NCBI RefSeq assembly: GCF_014647895.1
Contig: NZ_BMQB01000011.1
Span: 62,001 to 126,000, forward strand
Origin: Pilimelia anulata
Lineage (GTDB): Bacteria > Actinomycetota > Actinomycetes > Mycobacteriales > Micromonosporaceae
Reading direction: 5' to 3'
DNA length: 64,000 nt
Part shown: positions 51,128-60,155 of the stretch, one piece after another
Layout of the letters: each line of letters starts with the position of its first letter
Position numbering within the stretch: position 1 is the first letter of the stretch
Notes under the pieces: model-generated
What the model was told of the DNA's origin: nothing
Seen by the model: only the letters and a program-made list of their open reading frames with translations
Database searches by the model: none
Translations under genes and position numbers: made by a program

Positions 51128-51213
51128 CCGAACCCGCGGACTGCCCGATATCGCCGCCCACCACCTCGCTGCGGCGCGGCGCAGGCGGGCCGGGACGCCC
51201 GCCGAGAAGACAA

Positions 51214-51761
51214 CTAACCCAGACCTCCGACTACCTCCATGATGAGATCTCTGGCCGCCGTGCCGTAGAGCGCCTCGGCCTGAAGATCTTCGAAGATTCT
51301 GCGATACAGCGCGATCTCACCGGGTCGGGTGACCTTCAGCTCGGCCGTGGGAAGTTCGACGTAGACCGAGGACTCGTCGAACATCCAGAACCCGCAGTTG
51401 GAGTTGGCGTAAACCCGAGCCCTGTGCTCTCCCAGAGTGCCGAGTACCCGGCGTCCCCGGAGTTGCGCATCCCCTGCTTGACCCGACTCTTCCACTCGAC
51501 ATACGCAGCCTCGATCGTCAGCAGCTCGGCAATCAGGTCGTCAGCCCGGTCCGCTGCCCCGCAGGCATCGCACCAGTTCCGCACATGGGTCACTGTGGGA
51601 GCGACGTGCCCGTGCTCGATCTTCGAGATCCAGGTGAAATGGATACCCGAGGCAGCAGCAAGCGCCCGGCCCGACAGACCCGCAGGCTTTCTGATCTGCC
51701 GAAGCCGGGCACCCAGTGCTCTGCGGCCTTCCTCAGCCGCCGATCGGGGGTCTGTAGTCAT
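51214..51761 (-). pseudogene. Broken XRE-DUF5753 regulator (third cassette)
   Basis: The ATG at 51761 starts MTTDPRSAAEEGRRALGARL with a complete HTH (GRALAAASGIHFTWISKIEH). After VEWKSRVKQGMRN the DUF5753 domain is almost wholly missing. Its last part, RARVYANSNCGFWMFDESS through LPTAELKVTRPGEIALY and ARDLIMEVVGG, follows directly in another frame to 51214. A deletion of about 100 residues with loss of phase near 51470 explains this. The HTH half could still be translated as a 141-residue truncated protein. Confidence 0.85.
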
Positions 51762-52262
51762 CGTGGTCTGTCGCCAACTCCCACGCCCGCAGAAAAGATC
51801 GAGTAGTCCTCTCTACTGAATCTTGGTCGTCGGTCAAGGTGAAGCCGCCGGGGCGAAGCTCGGAGTCGAAGTGCCGGAACAACAGTTGGCGTCCGTCGAG
51901 CACGTAGAAGTCGGTGGGCGGGAACAGCTCGCCGATCAAATTCTTGCGGGTACTCCACCGGGTCCTGTCGCCGGCAGCGTGGAACCTGTGCTGTTGGAGA
52001 TGGACCCAACGCCAGTACTCGTGAGGGGTTCATCGACGACTTTGATGCGTCGGATGTCCTTCCCCTCATCGGTCATGCTCCGGATGCGGGCAATCCATTC
52101 ATCATCGGCCGCCCAGTCGATCGGCCCGCCCGCGGCCCACGTGCTGAACTCGTCCGACTCGGTATCGCTCGCGTAGTATCGCTGAAACTCCATACGCCAG
52201 CGCGACCGTTCGAAATTTTCGATCGCCGCTACGAACTCTTGCGGCGTGAGTTCTCGGTTCAC
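51733..52262 (-). pseudogene. Frameshifted DUF6879 gene (third cassette)
   Basis: From GTG 52262 the frame reads MNRELTPQEFVAAIENFERS through DIRRIKVVDEPLT and then loses the family pattern. The expected continuation EYWRWVHLQQHRFHAAGDRT and PPTDFYVLDGRQLLFRHFD appears one frame away, from about 52021 to the stop at 51733. A one-base deletion (or two-base insertion) in CTCACGAGTACTGG restores the gene. The lesion lies mid-protein, unlike the N-terminal lesion of the second copy. The HTH gene start lies inside its 3' end. Confidence 0.85.
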
Positions 52263-52372
52263 GCGGCGGAGTCACCAGCGCTCCCATCGTGGTCAATTGG
52301 TCCACTGTAGTCAAGCTCAATATCGCTCAACACTATTCATCCGCGGACCGGGGCACTCCTACCTTTCTCGGT

Positions 52373-52519
52373 ATGTGGTGGTCGTTCGTGATCGGACTGG
52401 GTGTCGGCTTCTTGATCGGGTTCCTCTTCACCAAGATCAGGAACCGATGGTGTCCCGCGTGCGGCGGCTCGACCCTGACCCTGCGCCCGGAGCGGGACAG
52501 CAGTGCTGACGCCTGGTGA
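52373..52519 (+). CDS. Small membrane protein with zinc-ribbon-like Cys pair
   Basis: A 48-residue protein from ATG 52373: MWWSFVIGLGVGFLIGFLFT is a membrane helix, then KIRNRWCPACGGSTLTLRPE carries a CPxC pair. It is divergent from the DUF6879 pseudogene, and the next small gene starts inside its 3' end (17-base overlap), so it belongs to the cassette's divergent arm. No clear ribosome-binding site; it may be leaderless. Similar small proteins occur at WhiJ-type loci as I recall, but this is from memory. Confidence 0.65.
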   Translation: MWWSFVIGLGVGFLIGFLFTKIRNRWCPACGGSTLTLRPERDSSADAW

Positions 52520-52730
52520 CGTCCTGATCCTGCGGGAGCGGGAGTACCGGCACGGCGAGGGCACGATCGTGGTCGAGATCATCGCCGCTGACGACCTCCG
52601 GTACGACGACGAGGGCTACCGGCTACCGGTGAAGTGTGGCCAGATCACGTGGCGCGCGCCGCCGGTGGTCCGCTTCATCGAGATCAGATCGGCGTCCATC
52701 CCCTACGCCCGATCCCGCACCCCTGCATGA
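52503..52730 (+). CDS. Small cassette-associated protein (paralogue of the gene at 15.5 kb)
   Basis: A 75-residue protein, GTG start at 52503. It opens MLTPGDVLILREREYRHGEG and has PPVVRFIEIRSAS near the end, the same blocks as the 109-residue protein at 15534-15863. Both lie divergent to a decayed DUF6879 gene. Function unknown. Its TGA overlaps the ATG of the next short frame (ATGA). Confidence 0.75.
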   Translation: MLTPGDVLILREREYRHGEGTIVVEIIAADDLRYDDEGYRLPVKCGQITWRAPPVVRFIEIRSASIPYARSRTPA

Positions 52731-52855
52731 CCCGCCCCTCCCACGCCACGGGAACCGTTGTGCCCGGACGTGCAGCGGTGCTCGACGGCACGACCGCTGG
52801 CGGGTATGCGAGCCTCGTGGATGAGGTCCTCACCGTTGGGAGCGACAAGAAGTGA
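52727..52855 (+). CDS. Short coupled reading frame, 42 residues
   Basis: ATG 52727 overlaps the preceding stop as ATGA, and its own TGA (52853-52855) overlaps the next gene's GTG as GTGA. The product is MTRPSHATGTVVPGRAAVLD, then GTTAGGYASLVDEVLTVGSD and two Lys. Head-to-tail overlaps on both sides favour real translation, at least for coupling the small cassette gene to the reductase gene. No family is recognised. Confidence 0.45.
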   Translation: MTRPSHATGTVVPGRAAVLDGTTAGGYASLVDEVLTVGSDKK

Positions 52856-53577
52856 CCGAACGCCCGTACGTCCTGCTGTCCTGCGCCGTGTCGATCGACG
52901 GCTACCTCGACGACGCCACCGACAAGCGCCTCCTGCTCTCCAACGACGAGGACCTCGACCGCGTGGACGAGGTCCGCGCGACCTGTGACGCCATCCTCGT
53001 CGGAGCGAACACCATCCGGCAGGACAACCCCCGACTCCTCGTGCGCTCCCGCGAGCGCCGGGACCGCCGGGTCGGCGAGGGCCGTACCGCCTCGCCGCTG
53101 AAGGTCACCGTCACCGAGCGCGGCGACCTGGACCCCGACGCCGCCTTCTTCACCTCCGGTGCCGACGGGAACGACAGGAACAACCGGAACAACCGGAACG
53201 ACGGGAAGGTGGTCTACACCTCCACGTCGGCGCACAGCCGGGTCACGGAGCGCCTGGGTGCGGTCGCCGACGTGGTCGACGCCGGTGAGCCGCTCTCGTT
53301 CGGCCGGCTGCTGGACGACCTCGCCGGCCGCGGCGTCGCCCGGCTCATGGTCGAGGGCGGCCGCGCCGTGCACACGCAGTTCCTGGTCCGCGGCCTGGCG
53401 GACGAGCTGCACCTCGTCGTCGCGCCGTTCTTCGTCGGCGACCCCGCCGCGCCCCGGTTCGTGGCCGACGGCCGGTTCCCGGCGAACAGCGGCAACCGGG
53501 CCCGCCTCCTGGAGGCCCGGGGCATCGGCGACTGCGTGCTGCTGCGGTACGGCCTGTCGGATCGAGCGATCGGCTAA
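52852..53577 (+). CDS. RibD C-terminal domain (dihydrofolate reductase-like) reductase
   Basis: A 241-residue protein of the RibD_C family. N-terminal YVLLSCAVSIDGYLDD, the NADPH-site DAILVGANTIRQDNP, GVARLMVEGGRAVHTQFL and LADELHLVVAPFFVG are all typical. Members reduce the ribose side chain of pyrimidines in riboflavin synthesis or act on unknown substrates; no rib genes are near. An unusual insert, ADGNDRNNRNNRNDGK, interrupts the loop near residue 105 and is encoded by repeated AACCGGAAC units. GTG start at 52852 overlaps the preceding short frame. Confidence 0.9.
   Translation: MTERPYVLLSCAVSIDGYLDDATDKRLLLSNDEDLDRVDEVRATCDAILVGANTIRQDNPRLLVRSRERRDRRVGEGRTASPLKVTVTERGDLDPDAAFFTSGADGNDRNNRNNRNDGKVVYTSTSAHSRVTERLGAVADVVDAGEPLSFGRLLDDLAGRGVARLMVEGGRAVHTQFLVRGLADELHLVVAPFFVGDPAAPRFVADGRFPANSGNRARLLEARGIGDCVLLRYGLSDRAIG
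53168..53204 (+). repeat. AACCGGAAC-type tandem repeat within the RibD_C gene
   Basis: GGAACAACCGGAACAACCGG and flanking near-copies encode Asn-Arg-Asn units in frame. The same Asn/Asp/Arg coding units occur in the lipoprotein gene at 13-14 kb. Confidence 0.8.
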
Positions 53578-53637
53578 CCCACGCAGCGGCCGAGTCCGAT
53601 CGCGTGACGCCGCGGACCCGCCCGATCGGGCGGCCCG

Positions 53638-56571
53638 TCACTCGGGGGCACGGACCTCGCGGCGGGAGGTCGCGCCGACCTTGCGCATCACCTTGCCGAC
53701 GTACTCCTCGACCGTCCGCCGGGAGATGAACAGCGTCGCGGCGATCTCCCGGTTCGTGGCGCCGCCGGCCAGCAGCACGGCGACGTCCCGCTCGCGCGGC
53801 GAGAGCTGCGCGCCGTACCCGCGCCGGCCGCGCCGCGACGGCGTCGGGGTGCCGAGGCCGCGCAGCCGGTGCCGGCAGCGGGCCGCGTCCACCGTGGCAC
53901 CCAGGTCGGTGTACGTCCGGACCAGGGCACCCAGCTCGTCGGCGTCGGTGGCGCCGCGCTCGGCGAGCCGCGCCGCGTGGTACGGCAGGCCCAGCTCCTC
54001 GTGCCGGTCGACAGCCCGCCGCAGCAGCGCGGGAGCCGTCGGCTCGCCGGCCGCGGCGGCGAGCCGGGCGTGGCCGGCGGCGAGCACCGCGTGGGCGTAC
54101 GGCGCGTCCACTCCGGACAGGCCGGCGTCGGCCTCGGCCACGAGGTCGCGGACGGCGCCGAGCCGGCCGGCGGCCAGCCCGACGTCGAGCGCCGGCAGCA
54201 GCAGGTCGGCCGCCCAGGCCCACACGCCCTTGCGCCGGACCAGCGCCAGCCCGTGCGCGACCTGCGCCGCCGCGGCGGGCGCGTCGGCCGCGACCAGGAG
54301 CATGGCCGCCATGGCGCCGGCCGCGGCGATCGCGATCGGCACGATCGCCGACGCCGGGTGGCCCACCGACGTCGCCGCGAAGCTCTCCCGGGCCAGCGGG
54401 TGGTCGCCGCGGGCCGCGGCCAGCCAACCCCGGACCAGGTACAGCTCGGTGGTGATCGGTTGCAGGTGCGAGTACCGCCGCAGCAGCGCCCTGATCCGTT
54501 CGTCCAACTCGGCCCACTCGCCGGCCAGCCAGTCCAGCCGGACGGCGGTCGCGTCGGCGGTTGCCACGATGTACGGGGCGCCGGCCAGGGTGCCGAGGGC
54601 GAGGCCGCGCTCCAGGTGCCGGCGGGCCCGACGGGTGTGCCCGGTCCAGGCGTACGCGTCGGCGATGTTGCAGTGCGCCCGGGCGAGCTGGCGCATCTCG
54701 TCGGCGCCGTCGACCTCGCTCGGCGCCGGCAGCAGGTCGGTACGCGCGGCGGTGCCGGGGTCGCCGCTGATCGCGCGGGCGCCGAGGGTGCTGGCGAGCA
54801 GGGTGGTGCGCAGGGGCCCGGCCGGCAGTTCGTCCAGCGTGGCCTCCACCCGGGCCAGCCAGCGCCGGTTCTCGGCGATCGGGGCGAGGTCGAGGAACGG
54901 GGTGGCCAGGACCGCCATCCCACGCAGCATCCGGGCCGGCTGGTTGCCGAGCAGGTCGATCGCCAGGGCGATCTCGGCCCGGGCGCGGTCCATCTCGGCG
55001 GTCTCCCGGATCAGCAGCAGGCCGAACCACAGGTGCACCTCGCCGCGGGTGTCGGCGGACAGCCGCGGGTCGGACAGCAGCTTCTCGATCCGGCCGCTGA
55101 CCTCCGCGTCGTACAGGCCGGCCAGCGCGTACCGGCACAGCGCGGTGGCCAGGCGGTTCACGTCGCCCGCGCCGACGTCCGGCTCGGCGACGACGTCGCA
55201 GATCAGCTTGATCGCAGCGGGGACGTCGCCGGCCTCGGCGGCGGTGGTGGCGGCCCGCTCGCTGTACCGCAGCCAGTCCGCCGTCCAGCCGGCCGCGCGG
55301 CAGTGGGCGGCCAGCTCGGCGTGCGGCAGGCCCGCTTCGGCCGAACCGCCGGGCAGGCCGTCCGCCGGGCCGCCGACCGGCCCGTCGGCCGGCGGGCCGG
55401 TCGAACTGTCAGCGGGATCGCCGGGCGCGGCCAGCAGCGCGTCGATGGCGCGGCGGTGCAGGTCGCGGCGGCGCGGCCCGGGCAGCCCCTCGTACAGCGC
55501 GCGCCGGGCCAGCGGCAGGCGCCAGCCGTACCGGTGGGGCGCGGTCTCGGCGAGCAGGCCGCGGGCGAGCAGGGCCGTGATGTCCACGGACCCCGCGGCG
55601 CCGGCCACGGCGGCCAGCAGCTCGACGGGCGCCGGGGCACCGAGCACGGCCGCCGCCTCGGCGACGGCCAGCGCGGACGCCGGCAGGCCGGCCACCCGCT
55701 CGGCCACCGCCGCCCGCACGCCCGCCGGCACCGGTACGGCGTCGACCGCCCGCTGGGCGGCCAGCCCCGCCGACCCGGCCGCGGCGGCCGGCAGGGCCGC
55801 GGCGGCCTCCCGGACGAACAGCGGCAGCCCGCCGGTGCGCGCGGTGACGAGCGCGGCGACGTCCGCCGACGTCGGCGCCCCGACGATCGCAGTGACCAGC
55901 TCGCCGACCGCCGCGGCGTCGAGCGGCCCGAGCGGCAGGCGGCAACCGCGGACGCCGGGCGGGATCCGGCGCAGCACGCCGGTCCGGTCGGCACCCGGCG
56001 GGTCGGCGGTGCGGCGGGTCAGCACCAGCGCCAGGTCGGGCGGCATCCGGGCCACCAGGTAGCCGAGCAGGTGGTGGGTGCCCCGGTCCGCCCAGTGCAC
56101 GTCGTCCAGGACGAGCGCTACGGGGCCCACCGCGCACAGCAGCTCGCGGACGGCCCGGAACAGCCGGTGCCGCTCGGCCCCGGCGTCGCCGACCGGCGGC
56201 GGGGCCGGCGGGAGCCGGTCGGCGATCTCCGGCAGCGCCGCGCGCAGCGCCCCGGTGATCGGCCCCGGCTCGCGGAGCCGGTCGGCGCAGCCGGTCAGGC
56301 AATCGAACAGCACGCCGTACGGGAATGGATTCGGCATCGGCTGGCAGGCGGCGCCGGACACCCATATCGAATCGCCGTCGAATGCACCATCGAGTGCGGC
56401 GACCAATCGCGTCCGGCCGATTCCCGGCGGCCCCTCGACAACGGTGACCGACGGACGATCGGCCACGGCCGCGCGCAGTTCCGCGAATTCGCGGGCACGG
56501 CCGACCAACGGCAGCTCCCCCATCCGCATGGCGCCGCGCGGCGCGGCGCTCGGGGTCGCTTCGGTGTGCAT
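53638..56571 (-). CDS. LuxR-family LAL-type regulator
   Basis: A 977-residue regulator. The N-terminal ATPase has GPPGIGRT at 47-54, in which Arg53 replaces the P-loop Lys, and a standard Walker B VALVLDDVHWADRGT. A long Ala-rich helical (TPR-like) region follows. The C-terminal LuxR HTH is YGAQLSPRERDVAVLLAGGA, then TLFISRRTVEEYVGKVMRKV. The end ATSRREVRAPE is near the HTH, as usual. ATP binding may be altered, though Arg occurs in other LAL proteins. It is divergent from the S8-S1 protease gene with a 293-base gap, so that protease is a plausible target (inference). Confidence 0.92.
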   Translation of the reverse strand: MHTEATPSAAPRGAMRMGELPLVGRAREFAELRAAVADRPSVTVVEGPPGIGRTRLVAALDGAFDGDSIWVSGAACQPMPNPFPYGVLFDCLTGCADRLREPGPITGALRAALPEIADRLPPAPPPVGDAGAERHRLFRAVRELLCAVGPVALVLDDVHWADRGTHHLLGYLVARMPPDLALVLTRRTADPPGADRTGVLRRIPPGVRGCRLPLGPLDAAAVGELVTAIVGAPTSADVAALVTARTGGLPLFVREAAAALPAAAAGSAGLAAQRAVDAVPVPAGVRAAVAERVAGLPASALAVAEAAAVLGAPAPVELLAAVAGAAGSVDITALLARGLLAETAPHRYGWRLPLARRALYEGLPGPRRRDLHRRAIDALLAAPGDPADSSTGPPADGPVGGPADGLPGGSAEAGLPHAELAAHCRAAGWTADWLRYSERAATTAAEAGDVPAAIKLICDVVAEPDVGAGDVNRLATALCRYALAGLYDAEVSGRIEKLLSDPRLSADTRGEVHLWFGLLLIRETAEMDRARAEIALAIDLLGNQPARMLRGMAVLATPFLDLAPIAENRRWLARVEATLDELPAGPLRTTLLASTLGARAISGDPGTAARTDLLPAPSEVDGADEMRQLARAHCNIADAYAWTGHTRRARRHLERGLALGTLAGAPYIVATADATAVRLDWLAGEWAELDERIRALLRRYSHLQPITTELYLVRGWLAAARGDHPLARESFAATSVGHPASAIVPIAIAAAGAMAAMLLVAADAPAAAAQVAHGLALVRRKGVWAWAADLLLPALDVGLAAGRLGAVRDLVAEADAGLSGVDAPYAHAVLAAGHARLAAAAGEPTAPALLRRAVDRHEELGLPYHAARLAERGATDADELGALVRTYTDLGATVDAARCRHRLRGLGTPTPSRRGRRGYGAQLSPRERDVAVLLAGGATNREIAATLFISRRTVEEYVGKVMRKVGATSRREVRAPE

Positions 56572-56864
56572 ACTCGTCCGCTCCCGGTTGCCGGTCGTCC
56601 GCGGTCAGCATGGGTGTTGGCCAGGATAGGCCGCCGGAGCGGCGGGCGGAACCCGCTTGCGGACGTCCCCGCCGGACACCCCGCCATACGTCCGTTCCGG
56701 CCCGAAAAGGATTACGGGCATCGATGCCCGACGTCCACTCATCCCGTATCGCTACGGGTTCTTTCCACGGTTGTTCAGCCCGCTGGGCGGGGGCAGAGTT
56801 CCGAGCCAACGACCCGCCGCGGCCACCACCCGGCCGTCGGGCACCCGTAACCCTGGAGGGAAAT

Positions 56865-58820
56865 ATGCATACCCCGCGCGTCAGCGCCATTCTCATCGGC
56901 GCGACAATCGTGGCATTGGGCGTGAGCAGCGCGGCCAGCGCCGGCTCGGCCGCCGCACCGGGCGGCGATGTCGTCGCCGCCCACCATCCGGTTCCCGGCC
57001 GGTACGTCGTCGTGCTGGACAACGACGCCCGATCGGCCGCGGACGGCCTCGCGGCGAGCCTCGCCGACCGGTACGGCGGCACCGTCGCCGACACGTACAC
57101 CGCGACGTTCAACGGCTTCGCGGTCCGGGACCTGAGCGCCCGGCAGGCCCGGCGACTCGCCGCCGACCCGGCGGTCCGCCGGGTGCACGAGGACGGCACG
57201 ACCCGGGCGGCCGGGGAGCAGCTCAACCCGCCGTCCTGGGGGTTGGACCAGGTCGACCAGCGCACCACCAAGCTGGACAAGAAGTACGTCTACCCGAGCA
57301 CCGCCGCCGCGGTCACCGCCTACGTCGTCGACTCCGGCGTACACAAGGCGCACAAGGAGTTCGAGGGCCGGGCCTCGTACGGCTGGGACTTCGTCGACAA
57401 CGACGCGGACGCCGCCGACTGCTTCTGGCACGGCACCCACGTGGCCGGCACCATCGCCGGGTCGACCGTCGGCATCGCCAAGCAGGCGAAGGTGGTGGCG
57501 CTGCGCTCGCTGGGTTGCGGCGGCTCCGCGCCCGACTCGGCGACCGTCAGCGCGCTGGAGTGGGTGGCCAAGAACGGCAAGACGCCCGCGGTGGTCAACC
57601 TCAGCCTGGCCATGGACACCGTCGGCGTCGGCGACGAGCAGATCAAGGCGCTGGTGGCGAAGGGCTTCGTCGTCGCCGTCGCCGCCGGCAACAACGGCGT
57701 GGACGCCTGCTCGATGAGCCCGTCGCGGGTACCCGAGGCACTGACCATCGGCATGATCAACCAGGGCGGCGGGCGCAGCGGCAACTACGGCACCTGCGTC
57801 GACCTGTTCGCCCCCGGCGGCAACATCCACTCCGCCGACCACACCGGCGGGTACCGCACCGGCAGCGGCACGTCGATGGCGAGCCCGCACGGCGCGGGCG
57901 TGGCGGCGCTGCACCTGGCCGCCAACCCCGGCGCCACCCCGCAGCAGGTCCGCGACGCGCTGGTCACCAACGCCACCCCGGACCTGGTCACCGGCCCGGG
58001 CACCGGCTCGCCGAACAAGCTGCTGTACACCGGGTACATCACCGGCGGCGCCGCGGCGGCCGTACCCACCGACACGCTGCGCACCGGGCCGGGCGGCACC
58101 AGCCGCGTCGTCAACGGCGAGCGGACCACGGTGGCGGCGAACCCGTTCATCATCGCCGGCCTGCGCGCCGGCGGCGGCGGGCCGCAGGGCCAGTCGTGCA
58201 CCGCGTCGGTGGCCGGCAAGCGCAAGATCATCACTGCGGCACACTGCATGATCGACGTCGGTGGGGCCAAGAGCTACGTGTACGGCGACGACGACCTGAC
58301 CTCGGCCGGCGACGAGACGTTCCGGACGGCCGTGGCTTCGTACAAGGTGCACCCCCGGTACACCGGCCCGAACTCGTGGCAGCAGGGGTACGACGTCGCC
58401 GTGATCACCACGGCGGACGACCTCCCCGTGCCGCAGAGCCAGTGGGTGAAGGTCGCCGGATCGGCCGACAGCGCGCTGACCGAGCCCGGCAAGTCCGGCA
58501 CCGCCATCGGGTACGGGAAGACCGCCGCCGGCGGGGGTTCGGGCGTGCTGTACCGCACGACCCTGCCGATCAACGAGGCCAGCGGCTGCAACGTCTTCGG
58601 CGCCGTCAAGGTGAACCCGGCGGTGATGGTCTGCATCGGCTACAACGACGGCCGGACGGCCACGTGCAGCGGGGACAGCGGCGGGCCGTACATCGTCGAC
58701 GGGGTTGTCGTCGGGGTGGTGTCGTGGGGGTCGTCGAACTGCGACCGGTACAGCATCATGGCCCGGCTGACCAACGAGATGGGCGACTGGGCGAAGAAGG
58801 AGATCGGCGCGGCCGGCTAG
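56865..58820 (+). CDS. Secreted protein with both subtilisin (S8) and trypsin (S1) protease domains
   Basis: A 651-residue secreted enzyme; ATG 56865 follows GGAGGG. A signal peptide (1-30) and an inhibitor I9 prodomain (RYVVVLDNDARSAADGLAAS, 47-110) precede an S8 domain with Asp156 (VVDSGV), His189 (HGTHVAGT) and Ser337 (GTSMASP). After a short linker ending at Arg414 the sequence VVNG begins a chymotrypsin-fold S1 domain with His460 (ITAAHC), Asp510 (YDVAVI) and Ser605 (CSGDSGGPY). All six catalytic residues are present. The Arg414-Val415 junction looks like a trypsinogen-type activation site, so the S8 or another protease might activate the S1 domain (inference). Confidence 0.93.
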   Translation: MHTPRVSAILIGATIVALGVSSAASAGSAAAPGGDVVAAHHPVPGRYVVVLDNDARSAADGLAASLADRYGGTVADTYTATFNGFAVRDLSARQARRLAADPAVRRVHEDGTTRAAGEQLNPPSWGLDQVDQRTTKLDKKYVYPSTAAAVTAYVVDSGVHKAHKEFEGRASYGWDFVDNDADAADCFWHGTHVAGTIAGSTVGIAKQAKVVALRSLGCGGSAPDSATVSALEWVAKNGKTPAVVNLSLAMDTVGVGDEQIKALVAKGFVVAVAAGNNGVDACSMSPSRVPEALTIGMINQGGGRSGNYGTCVDLFAPGGNIHSADHTGGYRTGSGTSMASPHGAGVAALHLAANPGATPQQVRDALVTNATPDLVTGPGTGSPNKLLYTGYITGGAAAAVPTDTLRTGPGGTSRVVNGERTTVAANPFIIAGLRAGGGGPQGQSCTASVAGKRKIITAAHCMIDVGGAKSYVYGDDDLTSAGDETFRTAVASYKVHPRYTGPNSWQQGYDVAVITTADDLPVPQSQWVKVAGSADSALTEPGKSGTAIGYGKTAAGGGSGVLYRTTLPINEASGCNVFGAVKVNPAVMVCIGYNDGRTATCSGDSGGPYIVDGVVVGVVSWGSSNCDRYSIMARLTNEMGDWAKKEIGAAG

Positions 58821-58833
58821 CGATCCGCGCATC

Positions 58834-58866
58834 CCGGAGCCGTGGCCGCACCCGCCACGGCTCCGG
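58834..58866. terminator. Hairpin terminator between convergent genes
   Basis: CCGGAGCCGTGG (58834-58845) and CCACGGCTCCGG (58855-58866), a perfect 12-base stem with a 9-base loop, 13 bases after the protease stop. Confidence 0.85.
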
Positions 58867-58940
58867 CGCGCGCGGGCACCGGTTCGGGATCGGGGGTGGG
58901 GTGCGCCCGCCGCCGCTGGGCGCACCCCCGACGGACCGCC

Positions 58941-60155
58941 TCAGTCGGGCAGGCGGTCCAGGATCCAGTCGCACAGCTCGCGGGTGATCGCGGTGTGCGG
59001 CGTGTTGGTGCTGGAGCAGATGAAGTCGTCGAACTCGCTCTCCTCCGGCGAGAGCTGGTCGACGTTCGCGTACAGGTCCTCCTGCCGGTCGATGTCGCGG
59101 ATCGCGACCGCGCTGACCGTCGGGACGAAGCAGACCGTGTCGTGCCGCAGGTCGACCCGGCCGCCGCGCCGCTCCAGCTCGTCGGCGAGCAGGCGGAACG
59201 AGTCGAGCGTGCCGCCCGGCGCGCCGTCCAGCTCGGGGAAGCCGCTCGTCTTGATCGTCTTCTGGGCCGGCGGGAGCAGGCGCTTCAGCTCGGCCACGAT
59301 GGCGTCGCCGGCCGCCTGGGTGTACAGGGTCGTACCGGGGAAGACGATCCCGTTGATCCGCAGCGCGATCTCGCCCGGCGGGACCTTGAAGCCCATGCCG
59401 TCGCCGGCGCCGTTGGCGATGCCGAGCAGCCGCGGGATCCGCGGCCAGCCGCCGAGCCGGTCCAGCTCCGACAGGAACTCCGCCCGGGCCGGGTCCTGGC
59501 GGATCTCGCCGGTCTCGCTGTCGTAGTGGCGCCACAGCATCTGCCGGGCGGCGGGGCTGTTCATCTGCCGGGCGAAGGCGTTCTCCGGGCCGGGGATGAA
59601 GTGGGCGAACGCCTGGAGGGCGATCGGGATGACCGCGCCGCGGTGCGGGGTGTCGTACGAGAAGTACGCCCCGACGCGGTGGTCCATCCGCTGCATCTCC
59701 ATCCTGGCCAGCGCGTACCGGGTGATCAGGCCGCCCATGCTGAACCCGCCGACGACGAGCCGGGTGTCGTCGAGTTGCTCGGCGATCGTCCGCATGATCG
59801 CCGCGGTGGCCGTCTCGGCGTTGACCAGGATCGAGTCGCTGCGCTCGTCGAAGCCGATCAGGATGACGGTCCGGCCGCGCGCGCGCAGGTCGGAGATGAA
59901 CGGCACGTCGCCGTTGAGGCCCTGGTACAGCCACCCGAGGTCGCTGCGGCCGCTGTTGAAGCCGTCGGCGAGCACGACCGGCCGCTGGATCCCCTTGGCG
60001 CCCTCGCCGTGGAAGACCCACGCGAAGCCGTGCGGGAGCTCCCACTCCTGGTCGGGCTTCGGTACCGGTACCGGGTGCTCGGGCTCGGTGGTCAGCGGGG
60101 CGGCGAGCGTGATGCCGCCGACGTGGATCTCGGCGTCGTCGGGCTGTCCGGGCAT
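58941..60155 (-). CDS. Alpha/beta hydrolase, PGAP1/lipase-like
   Basis: A 404-residue alpha/beta hydrolase without a signal peptide. VVLADGFNSGRSDLGWLYQG precedes the nucleophile elbow VGGFSMGGLITRY with Ser139, and SYDTPHRGAVIPIALQAF follows, a combination typical of PGAP1-like and triacylglycerol lipase-like esterases. A late His near SSTNTPHTAIT is a candidate for the catalytic triad. The ATG at 60155 has AGGAG at six bases. Substrate unknown. It is convergent with the S8-S1 protease gene. Confidence 0.85.
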   Translation of the reverse strand: MPGQPDDAEIHVGGITLAAPLTTEPEHPVPVPKPDQEWELPHGFAWVFHGEGAKGIQRPVVLADGFNSGRSDLGWLYQGLNGDVPFISDLRARGRTVILIGFDERSDSILVNAETATAAIMRTIAEQLDDTRLVVGGFSMGGLITRYALARMEMQRMDHRVGAYFSYDTPHRGAVIPIALQAFAHFIPGPENAFARQMNSPAARQMLWRHYDSETGEIRQDPARAEFLSELDRLGGWPRIPRLLGIANGAGDGMGFKVPPGEIALRINGIVFPGTTLYTQAAGDAIVAELKRLLPPAQKTIKTSGFPELDGAPGGTLDSFRLLADELERRGGRVDLRHDTVCFVPTVSAVAIRDIDRQEDLYANVDQLSPEESEFDDFICSSTNTPHTAITRELCDWILDRLPD

